The notes beneath the pieces are model-generated. The model searched no databases. It saw only the letters and a list, made by a program, of their open reading frames with translations, and had not been told where the DNA came from. From positions 3,939,797 to 4,003,796 of the forward strand of contig NC_067204.1 of NCBI RefSeq assembly GCF_026262505.1: a DNA stretch of 64,000 nucleotides, read 5' to 3'. The position numbers and the translations under genes were made by a program. Positions 17,302 to 27,472 of this stretch are shown here, one piece after another. The first letter of the stretch is position 1. Each line of letters opens with the position of its first letter. The DNA comes from Trichomonas vaginalis G3 (Eukaryota; Parabasalia; Trichomonadida; Trichomonadidae).

Positions 17302-19659
17302 TTACTTTGATAAGTATTCCAAATACTTTGATATATTAGTCGCATAAGAAGTAAGTTTTGTGTGAACTCTTACAATCAAATTTTTGTAAGAAAGAACTAC
17401 AACTTTATGAGAAAATGAGTTCCCTCTTTTGATGTGTTCAATTCTTATTATGCTCTTTCCAACAATCATCCCAGAAACTTCTAATTTTAGGTCTTTCAGT
17501 GATTCTGATTTTGGAGAAACCAAAATTTCCAAATTATTGTTTTCCAGATTCAACGAAAGTTTGAAATTTGGCTCTTTCGTCTTTCCAATTGCTTCACTTC
17601 TGAAGCATGGATACAAAGGAATATCAGATGATGATTCTTGGAAAACTTCTACATTCGAAAAGTACTTTTTCATGCCAATCAACTCTCTGTTTTCATTTGA
17701 ATAACCAATGAAAACAAAAAGTTTGTAACTTCCTGGATTCGAAGAACTGAATGAGAATTCAAGTTCTTTTTCATCATCTTCTTTCATATCGTTAAGTTTG
17801 TAGAAACCAGAAACTTCTTTCGTCTTCGGATTCATCAGGAAAACATTATCAGGACACAAAACATGTAAATGAGTCAAATTTGTTATGGCTTTCAAAGAAA
17901 GAACAAATTTGGTCGGATGTCCTGCAATACACTCATAAATTGGCCAATCAACATTCAATTTCGCTTGTGGACAATCATTTGGAACAGTTGCAAAAAACGG
18001 TTTTGTAAACTTGGCAAAAATTCTAATTTTTTCTGCCCAAAGGAATTCGATTCCGTCTACAACAATGTCGCCAAAATCTTCTATCGTCATGTTAAGTGTC
18101 ACTTTTTTATGAAATGACACGTTTTCTTTTGTAGACGAAGCTTTTCCTTTTATAGAAAGTGAAGCAATTCCCGCTTCGAACTCTTTACACAAGGAATTGA
18201 TTTCTACATTGAAGGAAAGTACATCTCCGACACTTAATTCATTTGTTTCCTTTTTATTCAAAAACTTTTCCCTGTTTTTGAAACTAAACAAACGAATTGC
18301 GGTCTGATACCAGTCTTCTTCGTAATTGGAAGGACCAGTAATAGGAGAATCAAATGAGACATCAATAAGTGACACTTTAATGAAGTTACACTCAAAAACT
18401 TCCGTTGGTTCTGTCAATGCCAGATATGTCGCAGTGATTGGAGCCTTTTGGATGTGTGTTTCCTTGAGAAGTTCACCTAGATATGGTGACATGAGTGCCG
18501 CTGACTCCGGTTTCTCATGAAATAGTGTGGAAACAATGGAATGAAGTAAATAATTTTTGGCATCGTATAAATTTGTGGAAGAAATGGAATTATATGCACG
18601 CCAATAACATCTTAGACAATGTTCTTCATTTCCTGTGGCTCTATGGAGTTCAGATGCTTGCATTAAAGTTAATGGCAAAGATTTTCCTTTGAAAATCGAA
18701 ATTTGCTCGAGTAAGAAGGGTCTAACGATCAGATTAATTGGGGATTCTGAGATTATATAACGTTCTATCTCTGATGTTGTTGGTTTTGACATTTTAAATG
18801 AAATCCAAAAATGAATAAGAATTGCAAGGAGACGCCATTCATAAGTTGGCGAATACTCGATGCATTGAAGTATATCGTTGATTGTATCATTGCTGATTTC
18901 ACCTAAAATGATCTCTAATTCAATTTTTAGAAAAATTGAACTTGTTTGTATTTCAACAGGGATATTTGGGCTCTTTAACAGCTCTTTAACTTGTACATAA
19001 GCTGCTTTGTGATTACCTTTGCATGCTTCTGCATCAATTACCCTTCGAAAATTAATAAAATCTTTTTTATTGAGGTAATCTGCTCGTGCGTTATCAACTA
19101 ATCGATCTAATCGAGATTTAAGTGATCTAATAATAAAAGCTTGCAATATTTCTTCTAGTTTTGCCTCTTCATAAATGGCATGAATTCCTGAAGCTTGATC
19201 GATTGTGTATTGCGCCCACATAGGGAATTTTCTTGTTACTGGCTGTTCCGTTCCAAGTGAAAAGAACATCACAGAGATAGGTAGATCAAAAAAATTTCCA
19301 GTTTGAAGAAAATCCGTTTCGTACATAACTTGTCTTAAGTATTGTGTTGTCTGTAGTTCACGATTTGGTTGTGTGTTTGTATCTTTTGCGTCAAAATAGA
19401 AACCTTTTTCTCTAGAATTAAAAATTAATTTTGAACTGCTAAGGTAACTGTTAATAGATTTCGAATTAAATGATATCGCTGGAAAGTAAATTCTAATATT
19501 CAAGTTGTTTTCTTTTGTAATTTTCTTCCATGCTCTGCGGATTCTTGAAAAACATCGCGGTTGAGCGCGAACAAGCTCGGTAGAAATGTTGCAATAAACA
19601 ACATGAGTAAGCCTTTGCATAATGAATGAAGGAAGCGGCTCAACTTCTATCTTCTTCAT
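17302..19659 (-). CDS. Large helical plus beta-sandwich protein, possibly TRAPP-complex (Trs85/TRAPPC8-like) (785 aa)
   Basis: Residues about 1-150 are mixed. Residues 180-420 are mainly helical, including LEEILQAFIIRSLKSRLDRL, a repeat-like AYVQVKELLKS and HRATGNEEHCLRCYWRAYNS, which resemble helical-hairpin vesicle-tethering subunits. Residues 430-785 are beta-rich, with Ig-like alternation. This order (helical solenoid, then beta-sandwiches) and the N-terminal pattern remind me of TRAPPC8/Trs85, a membrane-traffic tether. I see no decisive motif, so treat the name as a hypothesis. The ATG is followed by a Glu/Pro-rich start and preceded by a very AT-rich leader, with an AAAAGTGAC box about 45 bases upstream on the coding strand. 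Confidence 0.5.
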   Translation of the reverse strand: MKKIEVEPLPSFIMQRLTHVVYCNISTELVRAQPRCFSRIRRAWKKITKENNLNIRIYFPAISFNSKSINSYLSSSKLIFNSREKGFYFDAKDTNTQPNRELQTTQYLRQVMYETDFLQTGNFFDLPISVMFFSLGTEQPVTRKFPMWAQYTIDQASGIHAIYEEAKLEEILQAFIIRSLKSRLDRLVDNARADYLNKKDFINFRRVIDAEACKGNHKAAYVQVKELLKSPNIPVEIQTSSIFLKIELEIILGEISNDTINDILQCIEYSPTYEWRLLAILIHFWISFKMSKPTTSEIERYIISESPINLIVRPFLLEQISIFKGKSLPLTLMQASELHRATGNEEHCLRCYWRAYNSISSTNLYDAKNYLLHSIVSTLFHEKPESAALMSPYLGELLKETHIQKAPITATYLALTEPTEVFECNFIKVSLIDVSFDSPITGPSNYEEDWYQTAIRLFSFKNREKFLNKKETNELSVGDVLSFNVEINSLCKEFEAGIASLSIKGKASSTKENVSFHKKVTLNMTIEDFGDIVVDGIEFLWAEKIRIFAKFTKPFFATVPNDCPQAKLNVDWPIYECIAGHPTKFVLSLKAITNLTHLHVLCPDNVFLMNPKTKEVSGFYKLNDMKEDDEKELEFSFSSSNPGSYKLFVFIGYSNENRELIGMKKYFSNVEVFQESSSDIPLYPCFRSEAIGKTKEPNFKLSLNLENNNLEILVSPKSESLKDLKLEVSGMIVGKSIIRIEHIKRGNSFSHKVVVLSYKNLIVRVHTKLTSYATNISKYLEYLSK

Positions 19660-20438
19660 TCATCTAAAAATATAAAAAATATAAAAATCGTCAAAAATCT
19701 TGTCACTTTTGTAGGTGTAATTTATACGTCACTTTTTGTGCCTCTGAAAAAAATTGAGAGGAATGGCCGGACAAACGCGAATTCGAAGGCTTGTGCGCAT
19801 GTACGCAGGAGTTCAAAAATTTCGCAATAAATGTAGCACGGGTGGCGCGCGACCTCGTGGTCGGAGTGTCAATTAGTGATTTACAACAATTTATTTCATT
19901 CTTAGAGCTTATATTTTTTAATTTTTAAATCTTTGTTTTCGTTTTGCCATTTGACAAGAAATTCTACTACACATTCCATTATACAAGGAAACTTTAATGA
20001 TTTATTGATTAATTCGCTATAATTCTGATAAATTTTTTTTTGATCTAACTATGATATTACAATTAAAGCAATTCTTTGTTATTGAGATTTTATTGCTAAT
20101 TAAAATCTATGAGCATTTTGTAATGTTATCGATTCTATTCGATATGAAAAAATAATGATTTGAATTTTCTTTCACCAAAGCATTAAAATTTGCTAGGCTC
20201 GAAAATTTATGCATATTCTGATAAACATGGCAAAACACAAAACTTATCTAAAATAAATTTGATATTAACTGTATAAGAGAGAACTTCCAAGGTACAATTC
20301 ATAATATTTTGCTGTATGATAGGATATTAAATCATTATAATTAATTTTTTAGGTTAATTGGATGAATTTGATTTGAAAATTCTGAAAATTAACCAGCATT
20401 CTATGTGACATCTATCCTAAACTTGATGCTCAATATAT
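19660..20438. other. Intergenic region between diverging genes, with a GC-rich island at 19755-19870
   Basis: Most of the region is AT-rich. Bases 19755-19870 stand out by many CG dinucleotides (GGTGGCGCGCGACC, GCGCATG) and include a small hairpin, CGACC-TCGT-GGTCG. No tRNA boxes or open frame fit it. It might be a structured RNA or a regulatory island; unassigned. Two GTCACTTTT boxes lie at about 19704 and 19732. Confidence 0.35.
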
Positions 20439-20443
20439 TCATT
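20439..20443 (+). promoter_or_regulatory. Initiator-like TCATT
   Basis: TCATT fits the Trichomonas initiator consensus TCA-pyrimidine-(A/T), with the A 12 bases before the ATG at 20453. It decides the start of the following gene. Confidence 0.5.
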
Positions 20444-20452
20444 GCAGTAGAT

Positions 20453-21970
20453 ATGAAATTTAGTAAAAAAACGATTATCCAAAAAATATACGTTAGTAAA
20501 AAAATGTCGAAAGCAGCTACAACGAAACACAATAGAGCTGCAAAAGGAAGGACAATTTCAGTTGGTTTATTCGATCTTCTTAATCAAGCTTTATCCGAAT
20601 TTATCCATACTGAACATATAAATCCACAAACTTACACTGCAGCAATTGATGCATCAATTGCAAACAAGAAATCTCATCCAGGAGCTGTAGATCCAGTAAT
20701 TTTCGCCTTCTCACCTGTTTCTAGTCCTCCTGCTGGAATTTTACTTAAATATGTCGAACTTCTTAAAGCACGCTATATTCGAAATCTCGCACAAATTTTT
20801 GCTTCAAATGCTTCAGACTTTGCACGATTTCATCGCTTTTTTTCAAAGCAGGCAATCCAAACTCCAGAATTATTTGATTTTCTTTCGAGTTTGGCTTTAA
20901 CTGCTGCAGAAACGGAGCCACAAAACTTAGCAACACTTTTCATGAAATACGGTTTTGATTTATATAGCCCTCAATTAAGCAACAAAGAACTTCTTTCACC
21001 AATTGTAAAATTAATCTTCGCCCATACAGAATCTGATGAAGCTTCACGCGATGCAAGAGTTTCAAAGATATTAGATTGCATCTCAGATGAAGAATCTCGC
21101 TATGTTGTCCTCGCACATACAGTTATGGAGGAAAGAATTTTCTCATCACGACTATGCGATTTATATTCTTCATATATTGAGAGTGGTCTTAAAGAATCAG
21201 ACTATCAACCATACGCTGTTCATATCTTACGTTATATTTCTCCAATTAGAGGCGATTTAATTCAAACTTATTTACCAACTATTGCAGAATTTGTTGATGA
21301 TAAGAGGCCAATTATGCAGGCTGCTCTTGTACAGCTTTTAATTGACGCATCTCAAGAAGCTTTACTTACACAGATTATTGAAAATACAGATCGCATTGAA
21401 ATTCTCTCATTAGCACTCCATTTAGTTTCAGAACTCGGTTCAATATCATCTACATTACTTATTTCATTATTTAAGAAGATTGGAGCCGATAATATTTATC
21501 AAGTTTGCACAGAAAGATGTACCGTTGAAACCCCTGTTGGCGCACTTCAATTAGGCAGACTTACTAATACTTGGAATATCGCTGCAGTTAACTCAACTGT
21601 TATTCAGCATATTCAGTCCATTCCTCTTAACCAATGGGATGTTGAATTCGCTCTTTGCAAGTTACTCCTCAAGCAGCCTATGGATTCTACATCCGCACAG
21701 ATCTGGAAACAACTCTTTAGCTCATTAACTCCTCAATTTGGAGATTTGATGAGAGATGAAGAGATGTCAGAAACTATTTTCGATATTGTTAGCTTTTATC
21801 TTGTTGCCACTCTTGATATTGAGTTCTTCGAGAAGCTTCAGCCTTATCTTGAACCTGTAGTAACTGTTGCAAAGGAAAAATGCAAAGTTGCTGGCACAAA
21901 GTTCTTGACAAAAGCTGCAGAGCTTGGCCCGAAGTTCAAACATATTGTCTCTACTCTTATATTGGTTTAA
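20453..21970 (+). CDS. Helical-repeat (ARM/HEAT-like) protein, unassigned (505 aa)
   Basis: Almost entirely helical, with repeated 35-45-residue helix pairs (for example AVHILRYISPIRGDLIQTYLP, then IMQAALVQLLIDASQEALLT), so an alpha-solenoid scaffold is likely. No catalytic motif. The first ATG after the initiator-like TCATT is 20453 (MKFSKKTII); a second ATG at 20504 (MSKAATTKHNRAAKGR) would give 488 residues and looks equally natural. The basic first 45 residues may bind nucleic acid or a membrane. Its 3' end is only 79 bases before the hairpin array, so the array could be part of its transcript. Confidence 0.6.
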   Translation: MKFSKKTIIQKIYVSKKMSKAATTKHNRAAKGRTISVGLFDLLNQALSEFIHTEHINPQTYTAAIDASIANKKSHPGAVDPVIFAFSPVSSPPAGILLKYVELLKARYIRNLAQIFASNASDFARFHRFFSKQAIQTPELFDFLSSLALTAAETEPQNLATLFMKYGFDLYSPQLSNKELLSPIVKLIFAHTESDEASRDARVSKILDCISDEESRYVVLAHTVMEERIFSSRLCDLYSSYIESGLKESDYQPYAVHILRYISPIRGDLIQTYLPTIAEFVDDKRPIMQAALVQLLIDASQEALLTQIIENTDRIEILSLALHLVSELGSISSTLLISLFKKIGADNIYQVCTERCTVETPVGALQLGRLTNTWNIAAVNSTVIQHIQSIPLNQWDVEFALCKLLLKQPMDSTSAQIWKQLFSSLTPQFGDLMRDEEMSETIFDIVSFYLVATLDIEFFEKLQPYLEPVVTVAKEKCKVAGTKFLTKAAELGPKFKHIVSTLILV

Positions 21971-22048
21971 AAATTGATATTTATTATTATATTAAATTAG
22001 ATCATCAGAATAAGATTTTATTTATAGAAGAACTCTCGTAAACGAAAA

Positions 22049-23039
22049 AGAGGATTTGACGCAGTCAAATCCTCTCTCTCAAAAAGTGGACTTTACATGG
22101 CAAATTTCAAATGCATGTAAGGTCCACTTTGATCAGTTTCAGGATGGAATTGGAGGCCATGAGGTACTGACATTGCATCAGTATCTCATAGCCTCCAATC
22201 CCTTCAAAAAATGGGAGAAACTTTGGTCGAATAATTTAACATTCGGCCAAAGTTTCTCCATAATTAATGAGAATGAAGGGTAAGAGGCATATAGGGTCAC
22301 TATATACCTCTTACCCTTTCATTTTCATTTGGAGGTCAAAACAACCCGGAGTTAATTGCAAACAATTAACTCCAAATTGTTTATGTTAAGGAAGGAATTG
22401 GAGGGTAAGAGGTAAATAGTATGAATATGTACCTCTTACCTGCAATTCCTTCTAGAAAGTTCCAAAACTTTGGGTTAATTGCAAACTATTAACCCAAAGT
22501 TTTGGAACTTTCAAGTGGAGATGGAAGGCTTGGGGTATATATTAATACAATATACCTCAAAGCCTTCCATCTCCACTACAAATGGGAGAAACTTTGTCCG
22601 AATAGTTTAACATTCGGACAAAGTTTCTCCCATCTTTCAATGTAATTGCTACCTGTGAGGTACTGACTTGAAGTCAGTGCTTCACAGGTAGCAATATCCA
22701 AAAATTTAAAAACATTTTATCAGTTCGTTAGAGAACTAGAGCCTCCTAGGTACTGAACCAGAATCAGTGCCTAGGGGACTCTAGTGATCTATATAAATCT
22801 GAGAAACTTTGAGGAAATTGTTCGACATTTCCTCAAAGTTTCTCAGCAATTTAGCGAGGAATGTTCGTTATCGTGTAGATATTTATAATATATACATGAT
22901 AACAAACATTCCCCGCTAAAAGATGTAAAATCTTATAAGAAATAATTGCAAAAGAATAACAAATTGCAACAAATTTTATATGAAACTGAACCTTATGAGG
23001 TAGTGATTCAAGATCACCGCCTCATAAGATTCAGTTTCA
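22049..23039. repeat. Array of 15 consecutive hairpins (inverted repeats) in four related families
   Basis: Hairpins by position: 22049-22075, 22083-22130, 22149-22199, 22214-22259, 22267-22328, 22341-22380, 22391-22452, 22455-22512, 22514-22577, 22582-22633, 22645-22695, 22735-22785, 22799-22846, 22851-22919 and 22981-23039. Stems have 10-28 pairs (25 perfect pairs at 22455-22512, 22 at 22582-22633). Loops are mostly 3-14 bases and gaps mostly below 25 bases. Related upper stems recur: GAGGTACTGA in the 3rd, 11th, 12th and 15th; GAGAAACTTTG in the 4th, 10th and 13th; GGTAAGAGG in the 5th and 7th; GTTAATTGCAAAC in the 6th and 8th. Members differ by compensatory pair changes. No protein frame is conserved across it. 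Function unknown. Confidence 0.9.
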
Positions 23040-24019
23040 ATCTCAAGTATCTCAAAAGTAAGGCTCTATTTTTTGCCATGTAAAGTGTCACTTTACTATC
23101 AAACCATTTTTATCGTTTTCGTTTACAACAGAACAACCAGTAATCCCTTGAAATATGAACATTTTAAAGAACATTTAAAATAATTGCAGAATATGCATTT
23201 CATTCTTATAATTATAGCATATAAACAAAGTGCAATGTAATCAAATACAGCATACAATGGTATTAAGCTTAAACATACATACTTAATGCTATTATCTCCT
23301 AATAATACTATAGATTTACTCTAATTTAGATTCTCAACTAACTATGAATCTATTTAATTAGCTAGATATGGAAGAAAACTCATTGGTATTGTTAACTATA
23401 AGTTATTAAATGAATTCATAAATTTATCCAACATTTCAGTTTCTAATTCGAGTTTTGAATACGTATTATATAGTTACATGTGCATATTTAAAGTAAGCTT
23501 AGACAAATATAACTAAATGAAACTTAATTCTGAGGTCTATCAAGATGTTGGAAGAAAAACTATATTAAGTTAAAGAAAAGCATTAGTGGTATTCTAAAAT
23601 TCGTCTTTGTGTGTTCATGTGTTCTATTTTATTTAGATTTCTTTATCCATTACCCTATGTCTTAATCAGATTTTGAATGGAGTTGACAATAAAGTAATGG
23701 GATTACTCAATATATCAATAACACGCGAAACAACAAGCTCAGATACTCACTCCGAATATCTGAAAACCTGTCTTGCAAATAAGGCTGTAGAAATGTCAGA
23801 GACCCACCAAGAACAATCCATAATTTTTAACATGGTTTGGAATATGATATGAGCACTATTTATAGGTGTTAAATCAATTGCTAAATCATTTGAATGTAAC
23901 CAATCGAAATCAAAAGAGCAAAATCATTTACAACTTGAAATTTAATATATTTAATATATGTGTGATTTAAAAACAAGAATTAAATTGAAGATCCATATTG
24001 AATTAAACTGAAACTGTTA
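23040..24019. other. AT-rich region with weaker, possibly decayed hairpins
   Basis: Perfect 8-bp palindrome with one-base loop at 23080-23096 (GTAAAGTG-T-CACTTTAC). A 12-pair hairpin with two wobbles is at 23256-23293, and a 13-pair hairpin with a bulge is at 23321-23361. After that I see no structure or gene until the next promoter. Confidence 0.5.
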
Positions 24020-24024
24020 TCATT
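24020..24024 (+). promoter_or_regulatory. Initiator-like TCATT
   Basis: TCATTC, 20-24 bases before the ATG at 24044, fits the trichomonad initiator consensus. Confidence 0.5.
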
Positions 24025-24043
24025 CAATTCGCAAATCAAAGAA

Positions 24044-25564
24044 ATGTCTATTCCTGTGACTATGGGAGGAATTCCTGTTGCAAGATCCGAACAACTCGAT
24101 CTCCTCACAAAGGCGCAGTTTATTCTTTCTAAAACAAAGACAATGACTGATGAAGATATCATAAATTCATTAGGATTTTTGATACAGACAGAAGATACGG
24201 AAACATTCGACTTCTTAGTAAGAGAACTGACTGCTGCTTATATAGATCCAACACAAAATACTGATGCAATCTTAAAAACGATTTTGTTTTATTGCCGAGC
24301 ATACCCAATATTCAAGGATGAGGCATTAAAACTCTACGGAACAGCCATTTCTGATACAAGAAAAAAGATTTATCACTTCAGAATACTTCGTTATCTTCTT
24401 AAACAAGGAATTTACGAAATTAACGATATTAAATTAATAATTTCAAAGTACCCAATCTCATATGAAAACCAATTCTATCTTCTTATACTTCATTTTACTC
24501 CTGAGCTCGAAACAGATGATCCAGAGAAATTTAATCTTATTTTAGAAAAAATTCAAGGTTTCGAATACCTCAGCCAAACATATCGTAGTCTTCTCGACGA
24601 ATACATCATCCAGCCACTATCCACTTCCAAATTTAACAAGCACAAAAAGTGGATTCATACATCTGCCTTCCTTGAATACGGTTTAGAGGAAGATTCTATC
24701 CTCAAGAAGGTCCTTGCAGGCGATGAGAACGCTATCCTGTCTTTCGCTAAAGGAGAATTCGCATTTTCCCAACCACCTTTATATCCAAACCAATTTCTCG
24801 CATACCAGCCACATCCTTTGATGATTTGTGCATTATTCGGATTGATCAAGCCAATAGCGACACAGCCATACCTCTGCGCCCGTCTAAAAGACAATACAAA
24901 TAATCCATTCCTTGTTTACGCAGCTGCCGGCGGTAATGTTGCTATTCTTGAGATCCTTGCCCGTAATCACGTCATCCTTATGAAGGATCAGTCCGAGGAA
25001 GACGAAGAAGTTGCAATTGCCCATCCAATCACCCGTGAACTTGGTCCATTAGGCACAAGAGCGGCCGTTCCTTCATCTTTGTGTCCTGCAGGTACGAAAT
25101 CCCATGGCAAGAATTTCGGCGCATTATCTGCAGCTGCATCCAACAGACGCCTTGACGCATTGTTCTGGCTCCTTGAGAATACTAACTGCTCACAGATCGA
25201 TTTGAATAATGCTCTCATCGAATCTGCAAGAGCAAACTTTTTAGCAGGAGTCAGATTATTAGTCAACAAAGGTGCGGATATAAACTGTAGAGGATACGAT
25301 GATGAAACACCTCTACACGCTGCTTGTGAGAATGGAAGCATCGAAGCGGCAAAGCAGATCTTAATTACTCCAGGAGTAGATGTTGAAGTTAAAAATGCCA
25401 AGAAACAGACAGTTTTTCACATGGCAGCGTACAGCGGAAGTACAAGAATGTACAAACTCATTGAAGACATGCAAGGAATGGACAGCGCTTTGTTAGATTG
25501 TTACAGGAACTCTCCAAAGACAATCTTTGAGAGCACAGTGAAAGAAATGCCAAATGTTTTATAA
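24044..25564 (+). CDS. Ankyrin-repeat protein (506 aa)
   Basis: The N-terminal 230 residues are helical without repeats recognisable by eye, as in many trichomonad ankyrin proteins. Ankyrin repeats start near residue 255 (HPLMICALFGLIKPIATQPYL). Degenerate units follow at about 285-305 (NPFLVYAAAGGNVAILEILARN), 365-385, 393-420 and 425-455 (TPLHAACENGSIEAAKQIL), then TVFHMAAYSGSTRMYKLIED. An acidic DQSEEDEE insert sits between repeats. No enzyme domain is attached, so a protein-protein interaction role is likely. The codon choice in its second half is more C/G-rich than in neighbouring genes. Confidence 0.83.
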   Translation: MSIPVTMGGIPVARSEQLDLLTKAQFILSKTKTMTDEDIINSLGFLIQTEDTETFDFLVRELTAAYIDPTQNTDAILKTILFYCRAYPIFKDEALKLYGTAISDTRKKIYHFRILRYLLKQGIYEINDIKLIISKYPISYENQFYLLILHFTPELETDDPEKFNLILEKIQGFEYLSQTYRSLLDEYIIQPLSTSKFNKHKKWIHTSAFLEYGLEEDSILKKVLAGDENAILSFAKGEFAFSQPPLYPNQFLAYQPHPLMICALFGLIKPIATQPYLCARLKDNTNNPFLVYAAAGGNVAILEILARNHVILMKDQSEEDEEVAIAHPITRELGPLGTRAAVPSSLCPAGTKSHGKNFGALSAAASNRRLDALFWLLENTNCSQIDLNNALIESARANFLAGVRLLVNKGADINCRGYDDETPLHAACENGSIEAAKQILITPGVDVEVKNAKKQTVFHMAAYSGSTRMYKLIEDMQGMDSALLDCYRNSPKTIFESTVKEMPNVL

Positions 25565-26060
25565 TTATTTACAAATAAAAAAATAACGTGTAGATATTAT
25601 TAAATTAACTGAAATTTATTTATGATTAATTAATTTTTCAGAGTTTATGTCTCTATAGCATACATTTCCACAGAAAAAAGAGATGATCTCACAAAAAGAA
25701 GTTGAATTAAAGGATAATTTATGGAAAAATTAATTTAAAATTTATTTGAAACAGCAAATTTCTAATAACTATCTATGAGAAACCGGTTAAGGAAACGCCA
25801 AATGTTATATAATTATTAACAAATATAAAAAAAAAGAATAAAATGAAGATATTTTTGCTTAAAAGATGGTTAGAGCATCTTTTATAGTGCATAAATATTG
25901 CTGTTAACAGTGGAAGGCGTGTCCTCTATGATAGTGTATCTCCATTTGGATATATACAAAAGATATCGATTTTATTTATATTTTTATTCTTAAAAACTCA
26001 ATAAAAAACGTATCAAATTAAGCGCTATAAACAAACAACATATTTACCAACAATTAAAAA
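25565..26060. other. Intergenic region with a duplicate of the ankyrin gene 3' end
   Basis: Bases about 25795-25855 repeat the last codons and 3' flank of the ankyrin gene (GCCAAATGTTxTATAATTATT, then ATAAAAAAA and GATATT; original at 25548-25600) with several changes. So a short local duplication occurred. Otherwise AT-rich, without a gene. Confidence 0.5.
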
Positions 26061-27215
26061 TTATCCATATTTTTTCTTCATCTTTTGATATCTGTCATGC
26101 TGCTCTATTGCCTGGTCAGATAAACCTGGGAAGTAGTTAACTACTTTATTACTATCCCTTGGGCAATGCTCATAAAGCCTCAAAAGAAATTCTTCGGGAA
26201 GTCCGTAAATTAAGTGATGTAGCCACTTGAATTGACCTTTAATTGACTTAGTCTTATTAATTTCACGAAAATGGCCAAAAACAGAAGTATTAATTGGAGT
26301 TTGATCAGCCATTAACAATGCGTCTGGATGGAGGTTCAGGGATGGAATGTGACCATTGTATGCATAATACGTGAGCATTGATTGGTCAGTTATTCTCCCA
26401 TAATGATTCATATCATTTAATACAAGGTCAAAAACTGTTGCAATGATATGAGGATCGCCTGCACCACAACACCCATTAATATTACCCTTTTCTGCAAGTA
26501 ATTCTGGCGTAATACCACCAGAATCTTTTGTTTTCATAACTACTTCGTCATATTCTGGTAAAGCACCTAATTTTTGTCTTTCTGGAAATAGTGTAAGACC
26601 TTGTGAATACTCGTGGTCTTCGCTAAAAACAATATCTTGAAAAAGAAAATCTTGGCTATCAAAATATGCCATGCGGTTGATGAGAGCGTAAAATCGCTGA
26701 GTAAAAGAATGAAATAATATTATTTTCGTTTTGTATCTCTCAAAGAAAAATTCTTTAAATCTGCGTTTTCCTGTGTTAACAATCATTGCTCCGCATCTTT
26801 CAACGTATTTTTTAGAAATTCTATCAATGCCTCTGTAAGATTTATCATCAGTTAGAATGATAAAAGTCATATTCGAAACTGTTCTAATGTTTTTTGATAA
26901 AAGAACTGTGCCAGAAGGGGAGTTCATTATTGTTGTTACTCCAACATCTTGGGGAGTTGAAAAATCCTTGTGGCTTAAAGGATGAAGATTGCATTTTTGA
27001 CATTTATTAGAAACTATTATTTCTTCTCTCATGAGTGCGTTCATTATTCTGATTGTATTATTTTGATCAAAAATATCTTCCATTACAACACGTGAAAATA
27101 ACGGAACCATTGCAAATTTTGGCTCATATCCATAAATAATGAATAAAATGGATATAACAAGAAATATAGTCCCATGGAAATACAGAGCTTTCACTCTGGA
27201 TTTCTGGTATTTCAT
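26061..27215 (-). CDS. Type II membrane protein, possibly glycosyltransferase-like (384 aa)
   Basis: A short basic N-terminus is followed by one hydrophobic span (residues about 9-30, YFHGTIFLVISILFIIYGY), then a lumenal or extracellular domain. The domain has RMAYFDSQDFLFQDIVF, which resembles the acidic sugar-nucleotide region of GT-A glycosyltransferases in a trichomonad family, plus several Cys (CQKC, CCGAGDPH). The assignment is tentative. I start at 27215 rather than the ATG at 27293, because an initiator-like TCATT lies just upstream on the coding strand and the longer version would put 26 unlikely residues before the anchor. The gene faces the coiled-coil gene at 27473 divergently. 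Confidence 0.5.
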   Translation of the reverse strand: MKYQKSRVKALYFHGTIFLVISILFIIYGYEPKFAMVPLFSRVVMEDIFDQNNTIRIMNALMREEIIVSNKCQKCNLHPLSHKDFSTPQDVGVTTIMNSPSGTVLLSKNIRTVSNMTFIILTDDKSYRGIDRISKKYVERCGAMIVNTGKRRFKEFFFERYKTKIILFHSFTQRFYALINRMAYFDSQDFLFQDIVFSEDHEYSQGLTLFPERQKLGALPEYDEVVMKTKDSGGITPELLAEKGNINGCCGAGDPHIIATVFDLVLNDMNHYGRITDQSMLTYYAYNGHIPSLNLHPDALLMADQTPINTSVFGHFREINKTKSIKGQFKWLHHLIYGLPEEFLLRLYEHCPRDSNKVVNYFPGLSDQAIEQHDRYQKMKKKYG

Positions 27216-27218
27216 TGC

Positions 27219-27223
27219 AATGA
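27219..27223 (-). promoter_or_regulatory. Initiator-like TCATT (minus strand)
   Basis: Coding-strand TCATTGCAATG places an initiator consensus immediately before the ATG at 27215. It supports the shorter start. Confidence 0.5.
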
Positions 27224-27472
27224 TTCCGGAGGAGGAATTTTTTAAAAAATAGAATTCATATTTGTCATACACTTTATCTATAATATTATACACTTAATGA
27301 CCAATTGATATTAAACCGAAATGGCAAAATTCAAAATGAAATTTCGTATGAAATGATTTCAGTAGATAAATTATTGATAATTATGATTACCGTAAGAAAC
27401 CTGATTAAATCAATATTAATCATTTGAAAAAGTAACTCTTTTTTTCGCATAAGGCCGTTTAAAAATAAAAAG

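Noticed and set aside
22056-22283. 75-codon open frame in the hairpin array
   Set aside because: It runs across four hairpins, with no homologue in the related hairpins and no promoter.
22049-23039. CRISPR array
   Set aside because: There are no constant direct repeats with unique spacers; the units are different hairpins and the setting is eukaryotic.
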